The position numbers were made by a program, and so were the translations under genes. Under the pieces are notes generated by a model. The model saw only the letters and a program-made list of their open reading frames with translations, had not been told where the DNA came from and did not search any database. A stretch of 34,003 bases of DNA from assembly GCA_036397255.1 (NCBI GenBank), contig DASWJH010000062.1:1-34003 (forward strand). The letters run 5' to 3'. Numbering within the stretch: position 1 is the first letter of the stretch; every line of letters starts with the position of its first letter. Positions 7,612-16,372 of this stretch are shown here, one piece after another. The DNA comes from Nitrospiria bacterium. Its GTDB lineage: Bacteria > Nitrospirota > Nitrospiria > DASWJH01.

Positions 7612-8952
7612 TTAATTTTGCTTTTCAGGAATTAGGGTTCCAACCGTCCGGGTTTTTTGGGTCAGATAGTTTTTCGCAACCCGTTGGATTTCTTCTTTTT
7701 TTACTTTTCGAATTTGCTCCACATAGCTTTCATAGAAAGGGATTCCGGCACCGATGGCCTCTACCTTTCCAAGTTGCATGGCCTGGAAAAAGTTGGAGTC
7801 CCGGGCCATAATAAAAGCTGCCTCAAACTGATTTTTGGCTTTTTCTACCTCGTAAGGACTGACCCCCTCTCTTTTGATTCGGTCCAATTCCCCATAAAGG
7901 GAGGCTTCAAATGTTTCTGGTTTTGTGTCAGGGTGAAGAACCCCATACAGGTAGAACAGTTCAGGATCGGTGGTTAAATCGGTATAATCCCCCCCAATGT
8001 CCAAGGCCAGTTCTTTTTCATAAACCAACTTTTTGTAAAGCCGGGAACTTTTTCCTGAAGTCAAAATATTGGCCAAAATGGAAAGCGCGAACGAATCGGA
8101 AGGATTTTGGAAATTTGAAACCCGATACCCGGCAATGACAAAAGGGAGTTGAGCCTCTTTGTGAATGGTGATTCTCCGCTCTCCAAGCTGTTCGGGCTCC
8201 GGAAGGTGGATCTCTGGAGGATCCGGTTTGCGGGGAATTTTTTCAAAATATTCTTTTATTTTGGGTAATACCTCCTGAGATTTGAAATCCCCTACCATGA
8301 CAATAATGGCATTTTGAGGGGTATAATACCGTTTGTAGTGTTGGACCACATCCTCATGTTTTAAGGCCTCAAGATCGCTCATCCAACCAATGACCGGGGA
8401 ATGATAAGGGTGAACCAAAAAAGCCGTGGCGTAAAGGTTCTCAATGAGAAAATTGGTGGGGTTGTCCTCTACCCGAAGGCGCCTTTCCTCCTTTACCACA
8501 TCACGCTCCAAATTGAATTCCTTTGGATCCAATAAAAGATTGACCATTCGATCCGATTCAAGTTCCAGGGATAGCTCGAACCGGTCGCTGGAAAGATTTT
8601 CGAAGTAAGCGGTGTAATTATTTGAGGTGAAAGCGTTTTCCGTTCCCCCATTTTTTGCCACAATATTTGAAAATTCCCCCTTTCCGTATTTGTGAGTTCC
8701 CTTAAACATCAAATGTTCGGTCAGATGGGAAAGCCCGGTTTTTCCCGTTACCTCATTTCGGGACCCCACACGATACCAAATTTGAAAAGTGACAACGGGG
8801 GCTTTATTTTGTTCAAGCAAAATCACCTTTAACCCGTTGGAAAGTGTGGTGGTGAAAATTTTGTTTGAAAAGGCGGTATTTTGGGTCAGAAGGATTAAAA
8901 GGGCGGGTAATATGAGCCATTTTGAAAAGTTTTTCATTGGACGTTTTGTCAT
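7612..8952 (-). CDS. M16-family zinc peptidase (active subunit)
   Basis: A 446-residue exported protease with an N-terminal signal peptide (about 11-28). The inverted zinc motif HLTEH is at residues 76-80, followed by LMFKGTHKYGKGEF, and the third ligand region is in VVKEERRLRVEDNP. The C-terminal half has the substrate-clamp segment (LTSGKSSRLYKKLVYEKELAL). It probably forms a periplasmic heterodimer with the inactive partner immediately downstream and degrades or processes peptides. A second possible start is Met6; the promoter at 8971-8999 leaves room for either. Confidence 0.93.
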   Translation of the reverse strand: MTKRPMKNFSKWLILPALLILLTQNTAFSNKIFTTTLSNGLKVILLEQNKAPVVTFQIWYRVGSRNEVTGKTGLSHLTEHLMFKGTHKYGKGEFSNIVAKNGGTENAFTSNNYTAYFENLSSDRFELSLELESDRMVNLLLDPKEFNLERDVVKEERRLRVEDNPTNFLIENLYATAFLVHPYHSPVIGWMSDLEALKHEDVVQHYKRYYTPQNAIIVMVGDFKSQEVLPKIKEYFEKIPRKPDPPEIHLPEPEQLGERRITIHKEAQLPFVIAGYRVSNFQNPSDSFALSILANILTSGKSSRLYKKLVYEKELALDIGGDYTDLTTDPELFYLYGVLHPDTKPETFEASLYGELDRIKREGVSPYEVEKAKNQFEAAFIMARDSNFFQAMQLGKVEAIGAGIPFYESYVEQIRKVKKEEIQRVAKNYLTQKTRTVGTLIPEKQN

Positions 8953-8970
8953 TAGAAGAGATCCCAGTTA

Positions 8971-8999
8971 ACTTAACAGAACTCTAAAATTGATGTCAA
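8971..8999 (-). promoter_or_regulatory. Predicted promoter of the M16 pair
   Basis: On the minus strand TTGACA (8994-8999) and TTAAGT (8971-8976) are 17 bases apart. The start site would be near 8964, giving a very short leader to the ATG at 8952 and a slightly longer one to the second in-frame ATG at 8937. Confidence 0.5.
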
Positions 9000-9100
9000 G
9001 AAAACCCAACATTGAAAATGAAAAATTCGAACTCCGTTTTTTTTCAATAGGGTTTTCCCTCGATGGAAAAACAAAAAATAACGGGGTTGAGATAAAATTA

Positions 9101-10183
9101 TTAAACCAATGGAATCGGTTCAGGGAGGTCAGAGGATTTTCCCACCAGCTGGCCACATGCCGCCAAAATATCCTGGCCTTTGGTTTTTCGAATGAAGGCG
9201 GTCAGGTTTGCGGATAATAAAATGTTTTGGAATTTTATGACCTGTTCCTGGGCCGGGCGGGAAAAGAAAGAACCGGGATACTCATTAAAGGGAATAAGGT
9301 TGATTTTGCAACGGATGCCTCGGACCAATTGAACGAGCCGTTTGGCATCTTCCAATGAATCATTTACCCCATTTAATAGAACATATTCGAAAAATATTCT
9401 TCGGCGGGGAGAAAGGGGAAATTCTTTGCAAGCCTGGAGCAGTTTTTCCAGAGGGTAACTCTGATTAATGGGAACCAGTCTGTTTCTTTGCTCGTTGGTG
9501 GTTGCATTTAATGATACCGCCAGATTGATCTGAGGTGCCCTTTTTCCCAGGTCTTGAATTTGAGGAACCAAACCGACGGTAGAAATAGTGATTCTTCTTG
9601 GGGAAATCGCGAGACCCTTGGGGTCCGTTATTCGTTGAATGGCTTCTAAGGTGTTGTCCAAATTAGCCAAGGGTTCCCCCATCCCCATCAGAACAATATT
9701 GGTCAACGTTCGATTTTCGGAAAGTTGTTGTTTAACAATCAAAACCTGATCGACAATTTCATGTGGTTTAAGGTTTCGCTTAAGGCCCCCTACCGCAGTG
9801 AAACAAAATTGGCAATCCAAGCCACACCCCGCCTGGCTTGAGATGCAAAGGGTTAGTCGGTCCTCATCTGGAATTAAAACGCTTTCGATTTGATTTTTAT
9901 CTTTGAGGATAAATAGAAATTTTTCGGTTCCATCCTGAGAAATTTGGTGTTTGATAATTTTTAACCTGCTTATTTCACATTGGACCTCAAGGTGTTCCCG
10001 ATCTTGTTTGGAAAGGTTAGTCATGTCCGAAAAGGTTTTGGCGCCTTTTCTATAAATCCACTCGAATATCTGCTCGGCCCGGTAGCGGGGCCAGCCCTGT
10101 TCCTGAACCCATTTTTGGGCAGAGGCAAGACTCATCTCTTTGAAATCATTAGTAATACAAATTGCTCCCATGGGGAAAATCAT
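9101..10183 (-). CDS. rlmN: Dual-specificity RNA methyltransferase RlmN
   Basis: A radical-SAM enzyme (360 residues from the first Met) that methylates C2 of A2503 in 23S rRNA and A37 of some tRNAs. The cluster motif CGLDCQFC supplies Cys120, Cys124 and Cys127. Cys113 in TLCISSQAGC and Cys343 in DILAACGQL are the two further family cysteines of the ping-pong mechanism, with the same 7-4-3 spacing as in E. coli. MGMGEPLANLDN is the SAM-binding GEP motif. The true start may be Met5 (10171) or Met17 (10135) because a predicted -10 element overlaps the first Met. Confidence 0.95.
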   Translation of the reverse strand: MIFPMGAICITNDFKEMSLASAQKWVQEQGWPRYRAEQIFEWIYRKGAKTFSDMTNLSKQDREHLEVQCEISRLKIIKHQISQDGTEKFLFILKDKNQIESVLIPDEDRLTLCISSQAGCGLDCQFCFTAVGGLKRNLKPHEIVDQVLIVKQQLSENRTLTNIVLMGMGEPLANLDNTLEAIQRITDPKGLAISPRRITISTVGLVPQIQDLGKRAPQINLAVSLNATTNEQRNRLVPINQSYPLEKLLQACKEFPLSPRRRIFFEYVLLNGVNDSLEDAKRLVQLVRGIRCKINLIPFNEYPGSFFSRPAQEQVIKFQNILLSANLTAFIRKTKGQDILAACGQLVGKSSDLPEPIPLV

Positions 10184-10207
10184 ACTAAAGTTTTTGTTTC
10201 AAAACAA
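10179..10207 (-). promoter_or_regulatory. Possible promoter of rlmN
   Basis: On the minus strand TTGTTT (10202-10207) and TATGAT (10179-10184) are 17 bases apart. The -10 overlaps the first in-frame ATG (10181-10183), so if it is used, translation starts at Met5 (10171, nearly leaderless) or Met17. Confidence 0.35.
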
Positions 10208-10615
10208 GAAATAAAAAGGGTGAAGATAGGTGAGCTAAAAACCCATTTAGTGGTGAAAGCTTAAAACCCTTTTATGTTTTTGGTGTGGTTTTGGAATAAA
10301 CTCTCATGAATTCATTTGGTTGTGTTTTTTTGGCAAAAATTGGTTCTCTGTAAGTATTCACAAATTTCATGGGTTTTTTACCCATAGGCCATTTATTTTT
10401 TTCCTTTGTGGAATTTTGGTTTTTATTTGTTTATATTTAGAAAGGGGTAGATTTGCATCGCATTTCTCCCAAGGTTCTTTTCTGAATGGATAAATCCGCT
10501 TGGCCCATTGGATACTATGAGATTGAGAAGGAGATTAACCTCCCTAAAACAAAAAACTCCTTTTGGTTTGTACCACCCCACTTTTCTGATTCACCTTTTA
10601 AGAAATAACAAATTT
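10208..10615. other. Intergenic stretch of about 400 bases before the Thr-rich lipoprotein
   Basis: AT-rich, with no credible gene. ATGGGT (10369-10374) and ACCCAT (10380-10385) form a small hairpin with a five-T loop. An in-frame upstream extension of the lipoprotein starts at TTG 10508 or ATG 10517 but would put 33-36 basic residues before the signal peptide, so I treat it as untranslated. No promoter stands out. Confidence 0.4.
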
Positions 10616-11941
10616 ATGGTTTGGACCGTAAAAAATTTATCCCTCTTTATCAGTTCCTTCCTGATGGTTTCCCTCCTTTCAGCATGTGGAAGCGGGGGAG
10701 GGGATGGAGGAGGGGGTAAAGTAATTGAATACACTGGGAGCGAAACACAAGCCCGTATAACTTTGGAAAATGCCATTCCCTTTTCCGTCTTGGCCTATAT
10801 CGAAGGAAGAGTGGGTACTTCATTTAACGTCCTTTCTTTCGTTCCAGTAAGTGGAGGGGGCAATAATGATCTGATTCAAACCCGAACCCCCTCAAACTTT
10901 AAAGATTTTGGGGAGATTATTCCCCCAGGGAATCAATCTTTCTTTAAAATTGATGGAACCAAGCCCCAGAAGGTTATAACTTCATCCGATTCCGGGATGG
11001 GCAATTGTGGAGGAGAGTTCCTTACCACTCAAAACATAGATGACGAAACAGGGGTGATTAATGGGTCTGTGGATTATAAAAATTTCTGTGAAGATGGAGT
11101 TACTTTTTCTGGGACGGTGGATTTTAATGGAGAAGGGGATTTAACAACGGGAAATCTAGAAAATTTAAATATTTCCTTTGGATTTTTGTCCCGAGAAACG
11201 GAGAACACCTCAAGGGCCGCAGCCGGTTTAATAGAAAACACGTTTAATGCGGATTCCCGTATCCTGAAGATGAATATATTTCTTTCCATCAGAGGGACGG
11301 ATCAGAAAACCGGTGAGAGGTTTGAAACAGTCTATTGGTTGGAAGACTATAGGGTCTCCATTTCTAAAAAAGAAGATTCAGAGGGGTTAAAATTTGAAGA
11401 GGTGAGTATTTCGGGAAAATTTTATCAACCCGTTGTAGGGTATGTCATTTTGAGAACCGAAACGGTTATACGTATAAATGAGGGAGATGATCATCCTTTA
11501 TCAGGGGTCCTGAATTTAGAGGGGAGTGGGGGAACGCTTGCAAAATTAGTTTTTGTGTCCCCCACAACATTTCGTGTTCAGATCGATGGGAATGGGGATG
11601 GCAAAATTAATACGGCTTCAGATGAGGTGAAATGGGCTGCGGTATTAGGGACGAATAATCCTGGATCTTTAGACCCGGGTAATACAGGCCCTACGACCAC
11701 CACCACAACAACGACCACTACCACGACTACATCCACCACAACAACGACCACCACGACGACCACGACTACTTCCACCACATCAACGACCTCGACCACCACG
11801 ACGACCACTACCACTACTACAACCACGACAACGACCACAACCACAACCTCCCCCACCACGACCACCACGACCACCACGACAACGACCACCACGACCACGA
11901 CCACCTCAACAACCACCACCACAACGACTACGGTTCCTTAA
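10616..11941 (+). CDS. Lipoprotein with EF-hand-like loop and poly-threonine C-terminal tail
   Basis: From ATG 10616 the product has 441 residues. MVWTVKN, a hydrophobic core and LLSAC (Cys24) make a lipoprotein signal, which decides this start over the longer frame from 10508. After a Gly-rich linker comes a beta-rich domain of about 320 residues with no family I recognise. Near its end DGNGDGKIN matches a calcium-binding EF-hand/dockerin-type loop. The last ~80 residues before VP-stop are Thr with a few Ser and one Pro, a mucin-like stalk that could be O-glycosylated. It probably sits on the outer membrane or cell surface. No neighbour explains its role. Confidence 0.75.
   Translation: MVWTVKNLSLFISSFLMVSLLSACGSGGGDGGGGKVIEYTGSETQARITLENAIPFSVLAYIEGRVGTSFNVLSFVPVSGGGNNDLIQTRTPSNFKDFGEIIPPGNQSFFKIDGTKPQKVITSSDSGMGNCGGEFLTTQNIDDETGVINGSVDYKNFCEDGVTFSGTVDFNGEGDLTTGNLENLNISFGFLSRETENTSRAAAGLIENTFNADSRILKMNIFLSIRGTDQKTGERFETVYWLEDYRVSISKKEDSEGLKFEEVSISGKFYQPVVGYVILRTETVIRINEGDDHPLSGVLNLEGSGGTLAKLVFVSPTTFRVQIDGNGDGKINTASDEVKWAAVLGTNNPGSLDPGNTGPTTTTTTTTTTTTTSTTTTTTTTTTTTSTTSTTSTTTTTTTTTTTTTTTTTTTSPTTTTTTTTTTTTTTTTTSTTTTTTTTVP
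11693..11932 (+). repeat. 240-base ACN codon tract encoding ~80 Thr/Ser residues
   Basis: An uninterrupted run of 80 codons, nearly all ACA, ACC, ACG or ACT, with Ser codons (TCC, TCA, TCG) and one Pro scattered through it. All four Thr codons are mixed, so it is not a simple trinucleotide expansion. The complementary strand reads as a long poly-Val frame that is only a shadow. Confidence 0.95.
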
Positions 11942-12239
11942 ATTAGTTTAAAGCTTTGAAAAACCCTCATAAACGTTTTTTTGCTCTCCCATTATTTCGC
12001 CATTGGTAATTTAAACCTTAAATTTTCACTTCGAATCGATGTCAACCTATCTCGCCTTTTTGGGAACCTAAAGAAGGGAAAAATAAAAAGTAAGTTTGGA
12101 TTTAGTGGTTTTTAGAAAGGTAAAGAAAAGGAGAGAAAGTTAAATTTTTTAAATGTTTATGAGAAAAATTCCCAATTTAAAAGTTATCGGATAGGACAGA
12201 ATTTTCTCCGGTGAAATTTAGGAAATATAATAAAACAGG
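11942..12239. other. Convergent intergenic stretch, nothing clear
   Basis: About 298 AT-rich bases between two convergent genes. I see no coding frame, no strong hairpin with a T-tract and no repeat. Confidence 0.5.
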
Positions 12240-14486
12240 TCATGGATTGGGTTTTCCCCAGTATTCCTTTGGGAAATCGTCCACCATAATGACATCCCTG
12301 CGGGCGTCTTCGGCAGTGTTAATCAAGTCCGCTTCTTCTTTTGTAATTACCCCCTGTTGAACGGCCTTTTCCATAAGGGATGAATCATAAGCCCCCTTTA
12401 TTTTTCCTGTTCGCACGGCGCTTTTGAGTTTCTTCTCCGAGGATTCTGCTTCCATCATTTTCATAAGAGCAACCTCCAGACGTCCCGTGGGATCTGTGGG
12501 ATCAGTAGAGACAAATATTCCCGAAGTTAAGCGATCGCGGGCAGGGGAGGGTTTTAACAGAAGGCGGGCGACTCTTTGGACTTGCCGGTCATTGGGGGAT
12601 TTAAAGGGTTTTCCAAAGGGAAAAATCAGTATTCGAAGTAACCAGGCTACGGGTCGATTGGGAAAGGAGCGGATTAACTGATCCAAACGCTGTTGGATCC
12701 GGTGAAGGCAGGTCTCACAACCCCACTCCAGGAAGGGGATATCTTCCTTGGGCCTTCCCTGGTCTTCAAACCGTTTTAAACAGGCCGAACCCAAGTACAG
12801 ATAACTCAGTATATCTCCTAAACGGGCGGATAATCTTTCTTTTCTTTTCAGGGTTCCCCCCATAATCATCATCGCCGTATCAGCAATCAAAGCAAACGAT
12901 GCACTTAACCTGGAAAAATTTTGGTAAAACCGTTTGGAGGGGTGGTTTTCGGGGGCCTGGACTAATCGTGCTCCGGTGATAGCGTGCCAAAAGGAACGAA
13001 ATCCATTTCCGATGAAGAACCCAGCGTGACCGAACAGAGCGCGATCAAAATTTTTTGAGCCCCGTTGCGGATCCGGATCCGAAAGAGCCTTTATTTCCTT
13101 GAGAACCCAAGGATGACACCGGATGGCCCCTTGTCCGAAAATAATGAGACTCCGTGTTAAAATATTGGCCCCCTCAACGGTAATACTGATTGGAATGGCA
13201 TGGTAAAGCCGTCCTAAAAAGTTGCGGGGCCCCAAAGCGATTCCTCTTCCCCCTAAAACATCCATGGCATCATTAAGCACCCAGCGCATGGTTTCGGTTA
13301 AATGGTATTTTACAACGGCAGAAATAACGGAAGGTTTCTCACCCTGATCCACCGCTCCCGCAGTCATAACACGGGCTGCATCCATCAGATAGGTATAGCC
13401 TCCGATTCTGGCCAATGCTTCCTCAACCCCCTCAAATTGGCCTATAGGGGTTTTAAATTGCCTCCGGATGGACGCGTAGGCTCCAACGGAACGGCTGGCC
13501 AGCATTCCGGTACCAGTTCCCAAAGCCGGGAGGGAGATTGCACGGCCTGATGCAAGGCAGTCCATAAGCATCCGCCAACCCTGACCGGCCCACTCAACCC
13601 CTCCAATGATCCATTCCAGGGGAATAAAGACATCCTGGCCGCTGGTAGGGCCGTTCATAAAGGAAATAGCTAAAGGTGAATGTCTTCGCCCAATGGTGAC
13701 ACCCGGTGTTTTGGTTGGAATCAGGGCCAGGGTTATTCCAATCTCTTCCTTTTCACCCAATAAATGATCGGGATCGTAGAGTTTAAAAGCAAGCCCTAAC
13801 ACCGTGGCCACAGGGGCTAGGGTAATATATCGTTTTTCCCAGGTGAGCCGAATTCCCAAGATATCTTTTTTTCCTTCAAAGTCCCCGCGGCATACCACCC
13901 CCGAATCGGTCAAGGAGGCAGCATCGCTTCCGGCTGTGGGTGAGGTTAGGGCAAAGCAGGGAACCTCTTCCCCTCGGGCCAAACGGGGCAGATAAAACTG
14001 TTTTTGATTTTCTGTTCCGTAGCGAAGAAGCAGTTCTGCAGGTCCAAGGGAGTTGGGAACCATTACCGTTACCGCTGCAACCAAGCTTCGGCTTACAATT
14101 TTTGCAATAACCGTTGAATGGGCCAGTGCGGAAAAATCCAGCCCCCCAAATTCTTTGGGGATGATCATTCCGAAAAACCCTTGGTCTTTTATAAATTTCC
14201 AAACTTCGGGAGGAAGATCGTGAAACTCTTCATTGATTTTCCAATCATCCAACATCCGGCAGAGTTCATCAACGGGACCGTCTAAAAAGGCCTGTTCCCG
14301 GTGAGATAAGGTGGGGGGAGGAAATGACTGAAGTTTATTCCAGTTGGGTTTTCCGCTAAATAAATCAGCGTCCCACCACACTGTTCCTGCCTCAATCGCC
14401 TCACGTTCGGTCTCGGACATGGGAGGCAACTTTTTTTTCGCCATTCTATAAATGGGATCACTGATTAATTTCCGCCTTAAGACCAT
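12240..14486 (-). CDS. fadE: FadE-type acyl-CoA dehydrogenase
   Basis: A 748-residue flavoenzyme for the first step of fatty-acid beta-oxidation. The N-terminus (LPPMSETEREAIEAGTVWWD) is the characteristic FadE signature. It is followed by acyl-CoA dehydrogenase N-terminal and middle domains (about 80-300, with FFGMIIPKEFGGLDFS and FALTSPTAGSDAAS), a C-terminal helical domain (about 310-460, ending VEGANILTRSLIIFGQGAIRCH), and the DUF1974 extension (about 480-745). E. coli FadE has about 814 residues and an N-terminal hydrophobic region that is missing here. An AGGAGA site precedes the ATG. No other fad gene is in the window. Confidence 0.93.
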   Translation of the reverse strand: MVLRRKLISDPIYRMAKKKLPPMSETEREAIEAGTVWWDADLFSGKPNWNKLQSFPPPTLSHREQAFLDGPVDELCRMLDDWKINEEFHDLPPEVWKFIKDQGFFGMIIPKEFGGLDFSALAHSTVIAKIVSRSLVAAVTVMVPNSLGPAELLLRYGTENQKQFYLPRLARGEEVPCFALTSPTAGSDAASLTDSGVVCRGDFEGKKDILGIRLTWEKRYITLAPVATVLGLAFKLYDPDHLLGEKEEIGITLALIPTKTPGVTIGRRHSPLAISFMNGPTSGQDVFIPLEWIIGGVEWAGQGWRMLMDCLASGRAISLPALGTGTGMLASRSVGAYASIRRQFKTPIGQFEGVEEALARIGGYTYLMDAARVMTAGAVDQGEKPSVISAVVKYHLTETMRWVLNDAMDVLGGRGIALGPRNFLGRLYHAIPISITVEGANILTRSLIIFGQGAIRCHPWVLKEIKALSDPDPQRGSKNFDRALFGHAGFFIGNGFRSFWHAITGARLVQAPENHPSKRFYQNFSRLSASFALIADTAMMIMGGTLKRKERLSARLGDILSYLYLGSACLKRFEDQGRPKEDIPFLEWGCETCLHRIQQRLDQLIRSFPNRPVAWLLRILIFPFGKPFKSPNDRQVQRVARLLLKPSPARDRLTSGIFVSTDPTDPTGRLEVALMKMMEAESSEKKLKSAVRTGKIKGAYDSSLMEKAVQQGVITKEEADLINTAEDARRDVIMVDDFPKEYWGKPNP

Positions 14487-14573
14487 GGGGCCTGTCTCCT
14501 ATTCTTGTTATAAAAAAATCTCTTTCAAAAAAGATCAGATGATTCAATTTTGGATGGCTTAAATTCACCCCGA

Positions 14574-14582
14574 ATTATATCA
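14574..14582 (-). promoter_or_regulatory. Extended -10 element upstream of fadE
   Basis: On the minus strand TGATATAAT is a perfect TGnTATAAT extended -10, about 88 bases upstream of the fadE ATG. No good -35 is needed or seen. Confidence 0.45.
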
Positions 14583-14701
14583 CTATTTTAAAAATTTCCC
14601 CACTTTTCCAATGGAAAGGGAAAAGGGTTGAAGTAAGGGGGCGACCTTTTGGTTCACCTTAGCGTTTTTTTGAAATATATTCTCTTTATTCCAAGGAACC
14701 G

Positions 14702-14731
14702 TTGACAGTCCAATTTGGAATGTACTACATT
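14702..14731 (+). promoter_or_regulatory. Predicted promoter of the SagB-like gene
   Basis: TTGACA (14702-14707) and TACATT (14726-14731) are 18 bases apart, about 40 bases before the ATG at 14771. The TACATTAAA string is shared with the atp promoter candidate. Confidence 0.5.
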
Positions 14732-14770
14732 AAACACAACAAACTTTTTCATTAGGGTAGGAAAAAATCT

Positions 14771-16333
14771 ATGAAAAAAAAGAAGTCTCTTGCTGAGGTT
14801 TATCACCAGGAAACCAAGTATATCCGTTCAGATTTAATGCGCGATACCCGGCAATTGGATTGGGCCTCTCAACCGACCCCTTTTAAAGAAATCCATTCCG
14901 ATCGAAAGGTGGAATTGGTCCATTATCTTCCTTTTAGTAAGAATCCTTTTACCGGTGAAGGATTGAATCCTGTTCCGGAGGAATTGGGAGGAGGAACCTT
15001 AGCTCAAATTTCCCGGCTTCTTTATTTTACCAATGGGGTGACCGGAATGCTGGAGTTTGCTCCTGGAAATGTTCAATACTACCGGGCAGCTCCTTCTGCA
15101 GGGGCTCTTTATCCAACCGAGTTGTATATTGCAGTTCGGGATCTTCCTTCTTTGGAGAATGGCATTTATAATTTTCAAGTGAAGGATCACTCCCTCATTC
15201 CTCTCTGGGAGGGAGACTTTTGGAAAGAATTTAAAGAATATGGTTTTGGTCACGAAGTCATTGACCGGGCCCAATTATTAATCATTTTTACTGCGGTTTT
15301 TCATCGAAGCTCTTGGCGCTATCAAGAGAGGGCCTACCGCCGGATTTTATTGGATACCGGGCATATTTTGGGAAACCTGAACTGTTATGCTTTTAAAGAG
15401 GGTTTTGGGGTCTATCCTATCAGCGGTTTTTTTGATGCAGCATTAAATCACCTCCTGTTGTTGGATGAGGAGAAAGAAGGTACATTGATGCTGGTGGCGC
15501 TTCCCAGGTTTGAAAATCTTTTCGGAACGGAGATTCGAAGAAGTTCAGTTTACCCCTCGGAGAAAAAAAACGAGGCCAACGGTTTACCGGGGGAAGGGCT
15601 TTTAGGGCAATTGCACCGCGCTTCCTATATTGGAAAAGGAACCTTTGAGGAGGGGGAACTGCCCGATGATCAATTGTTAGAGGAAAAATACCGTGACCGG
15701 CCTCGAACACCCCTTACAGCCTATCCCTTGGAATGGAAAAAGGATATTGAAAAAATTATTATGAATCGGCGGTCGACTCGGGTTTTGTCCGGTGAACCTT
15801 TCCTGAAAGATGAACTCTCCAGTATTTTAACATTTGCCTATGAACCTGCCGTGATCAAAAACGCAGAAGGGGCGACCGGGCGAGGGCTTCCTCAAGTGTT
15901 TGATCCTTCCCTGCTGGAGACCTACCTGGTGGTTCACGGAGTGGTGGAAATGGATCCCGGGATTTATTATTATGCCCCCGGAAGTCAGGAGCTTCGCCTG
16001 ATTCAGAAGGGGGATTTCAGACAACAAACGCTGGAATTCTGCCTAGGCCAGGAACTGGGAAGGGATGCAGCGGTGGTGTTCATTCATACCTCGGATCTAA
16101 ACGCCGCCGTTCAGAAATATGGGGATCGTGCCTACCGGTATTTACATTTAGATGCGGGGCACATTGGACAACGGCTTAATCTGGCTGCTGTTCATTTGGG
16201 TTTAGGGGCCAGCGGGATCGGGGGATTTTTTGATGATGAGGTGAATAAATTACTTCAAATAAACCCCGAACAAATTGTGGTATACATCACCACACTTGGA
16301 AGGGCCCAACAACGAGCAATTAAAGTGGAATAG
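14771..16333 (+). CDS. SagB/ThcOx-family oxidoreductase with two nitroreductase domains
   Basis: A 520-residue protein with tandem nitroreductase-fold domains. The first (about 60-255) has the SagB hallmark SAGALYPTELYIAVRD and SSWRYQERAYRRILLDTGHILGN. The second (about 310-515) repeats the plan with NRRSTRVL, YYYAPG, YRYLHLDAGHIGQRLNLAA and GLGASGIGGFFDDE. SagB-type enzymes are FMN-dependent and oxidise azoline rings in peptide toxins, but many stand-alone members have unknown substrates. No YcaO cyclodehydratase, precursor peptide or transporter is next to it, so thiazole/oxazole biosynthesis cannot be claimed. It has its own promoter and faces pyrE tail to tail. Confidence 0.88.
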   Translation: MKKKKSLAEVYHQETKYIRSDLMRDTRQLDWASQPTPFKEIHSDRKVELVHYLPFSKNPFTGEGLNPVPEELGGGTLAQISRLLYFTNGVTGMLEFAPGNVQYYRAAPSAGALYPTELYIAVRDLPSLENGIYNFQVKDHSLIPLWEGDFWKEFKEYGFGHEVIDRAQLLIIFTAVFHRSSWRYQERAYRRILLDTGHILGNLNCYAFKEGFGVYPISGFFDAALNHLLLLDEEKEGTLMLVALPRFENLFGTEIRRSSVYPSEKKNEANGLPGEGLLGQLHRASYIGKGTFEEGELPDDQLLEEKYRDRPRTPLTAYPLEWKKDIEKIIMNRRSTRVLSGEPFLKDELSSILTFAYEPAVIKNAEGATGRGLPQVFDPSLLETYLVVHGVVEMDPGIYYYAPGSQELRLIQKGDFRQQTLEFCLGQELGRDAAVVFIHTSDLNAAVQKYGDRAYRYLHLDAGHIGQRLNLAAVHLGLGASGIGGFFDDEVNKLLQINPEQIVVYITTLGRAQQRAIKVE

Positions 16334-16372
16334 TTAGGACCCAATCCAATGAAAGGGTGGTTCGGGCGGATT

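Noticed and set aside
10369-10385. Hairpin as a terminator
   Set aside because: The stem is six AT/GC pairs with a T loop, and no gene on that strand ends nearby.
11578-11922. Minus-strand frame of 114 residues, almost all Val
   Set aside because: It is the complement of the poly-Thr tract of the lipoprotein and has no independent start signal or protein character.
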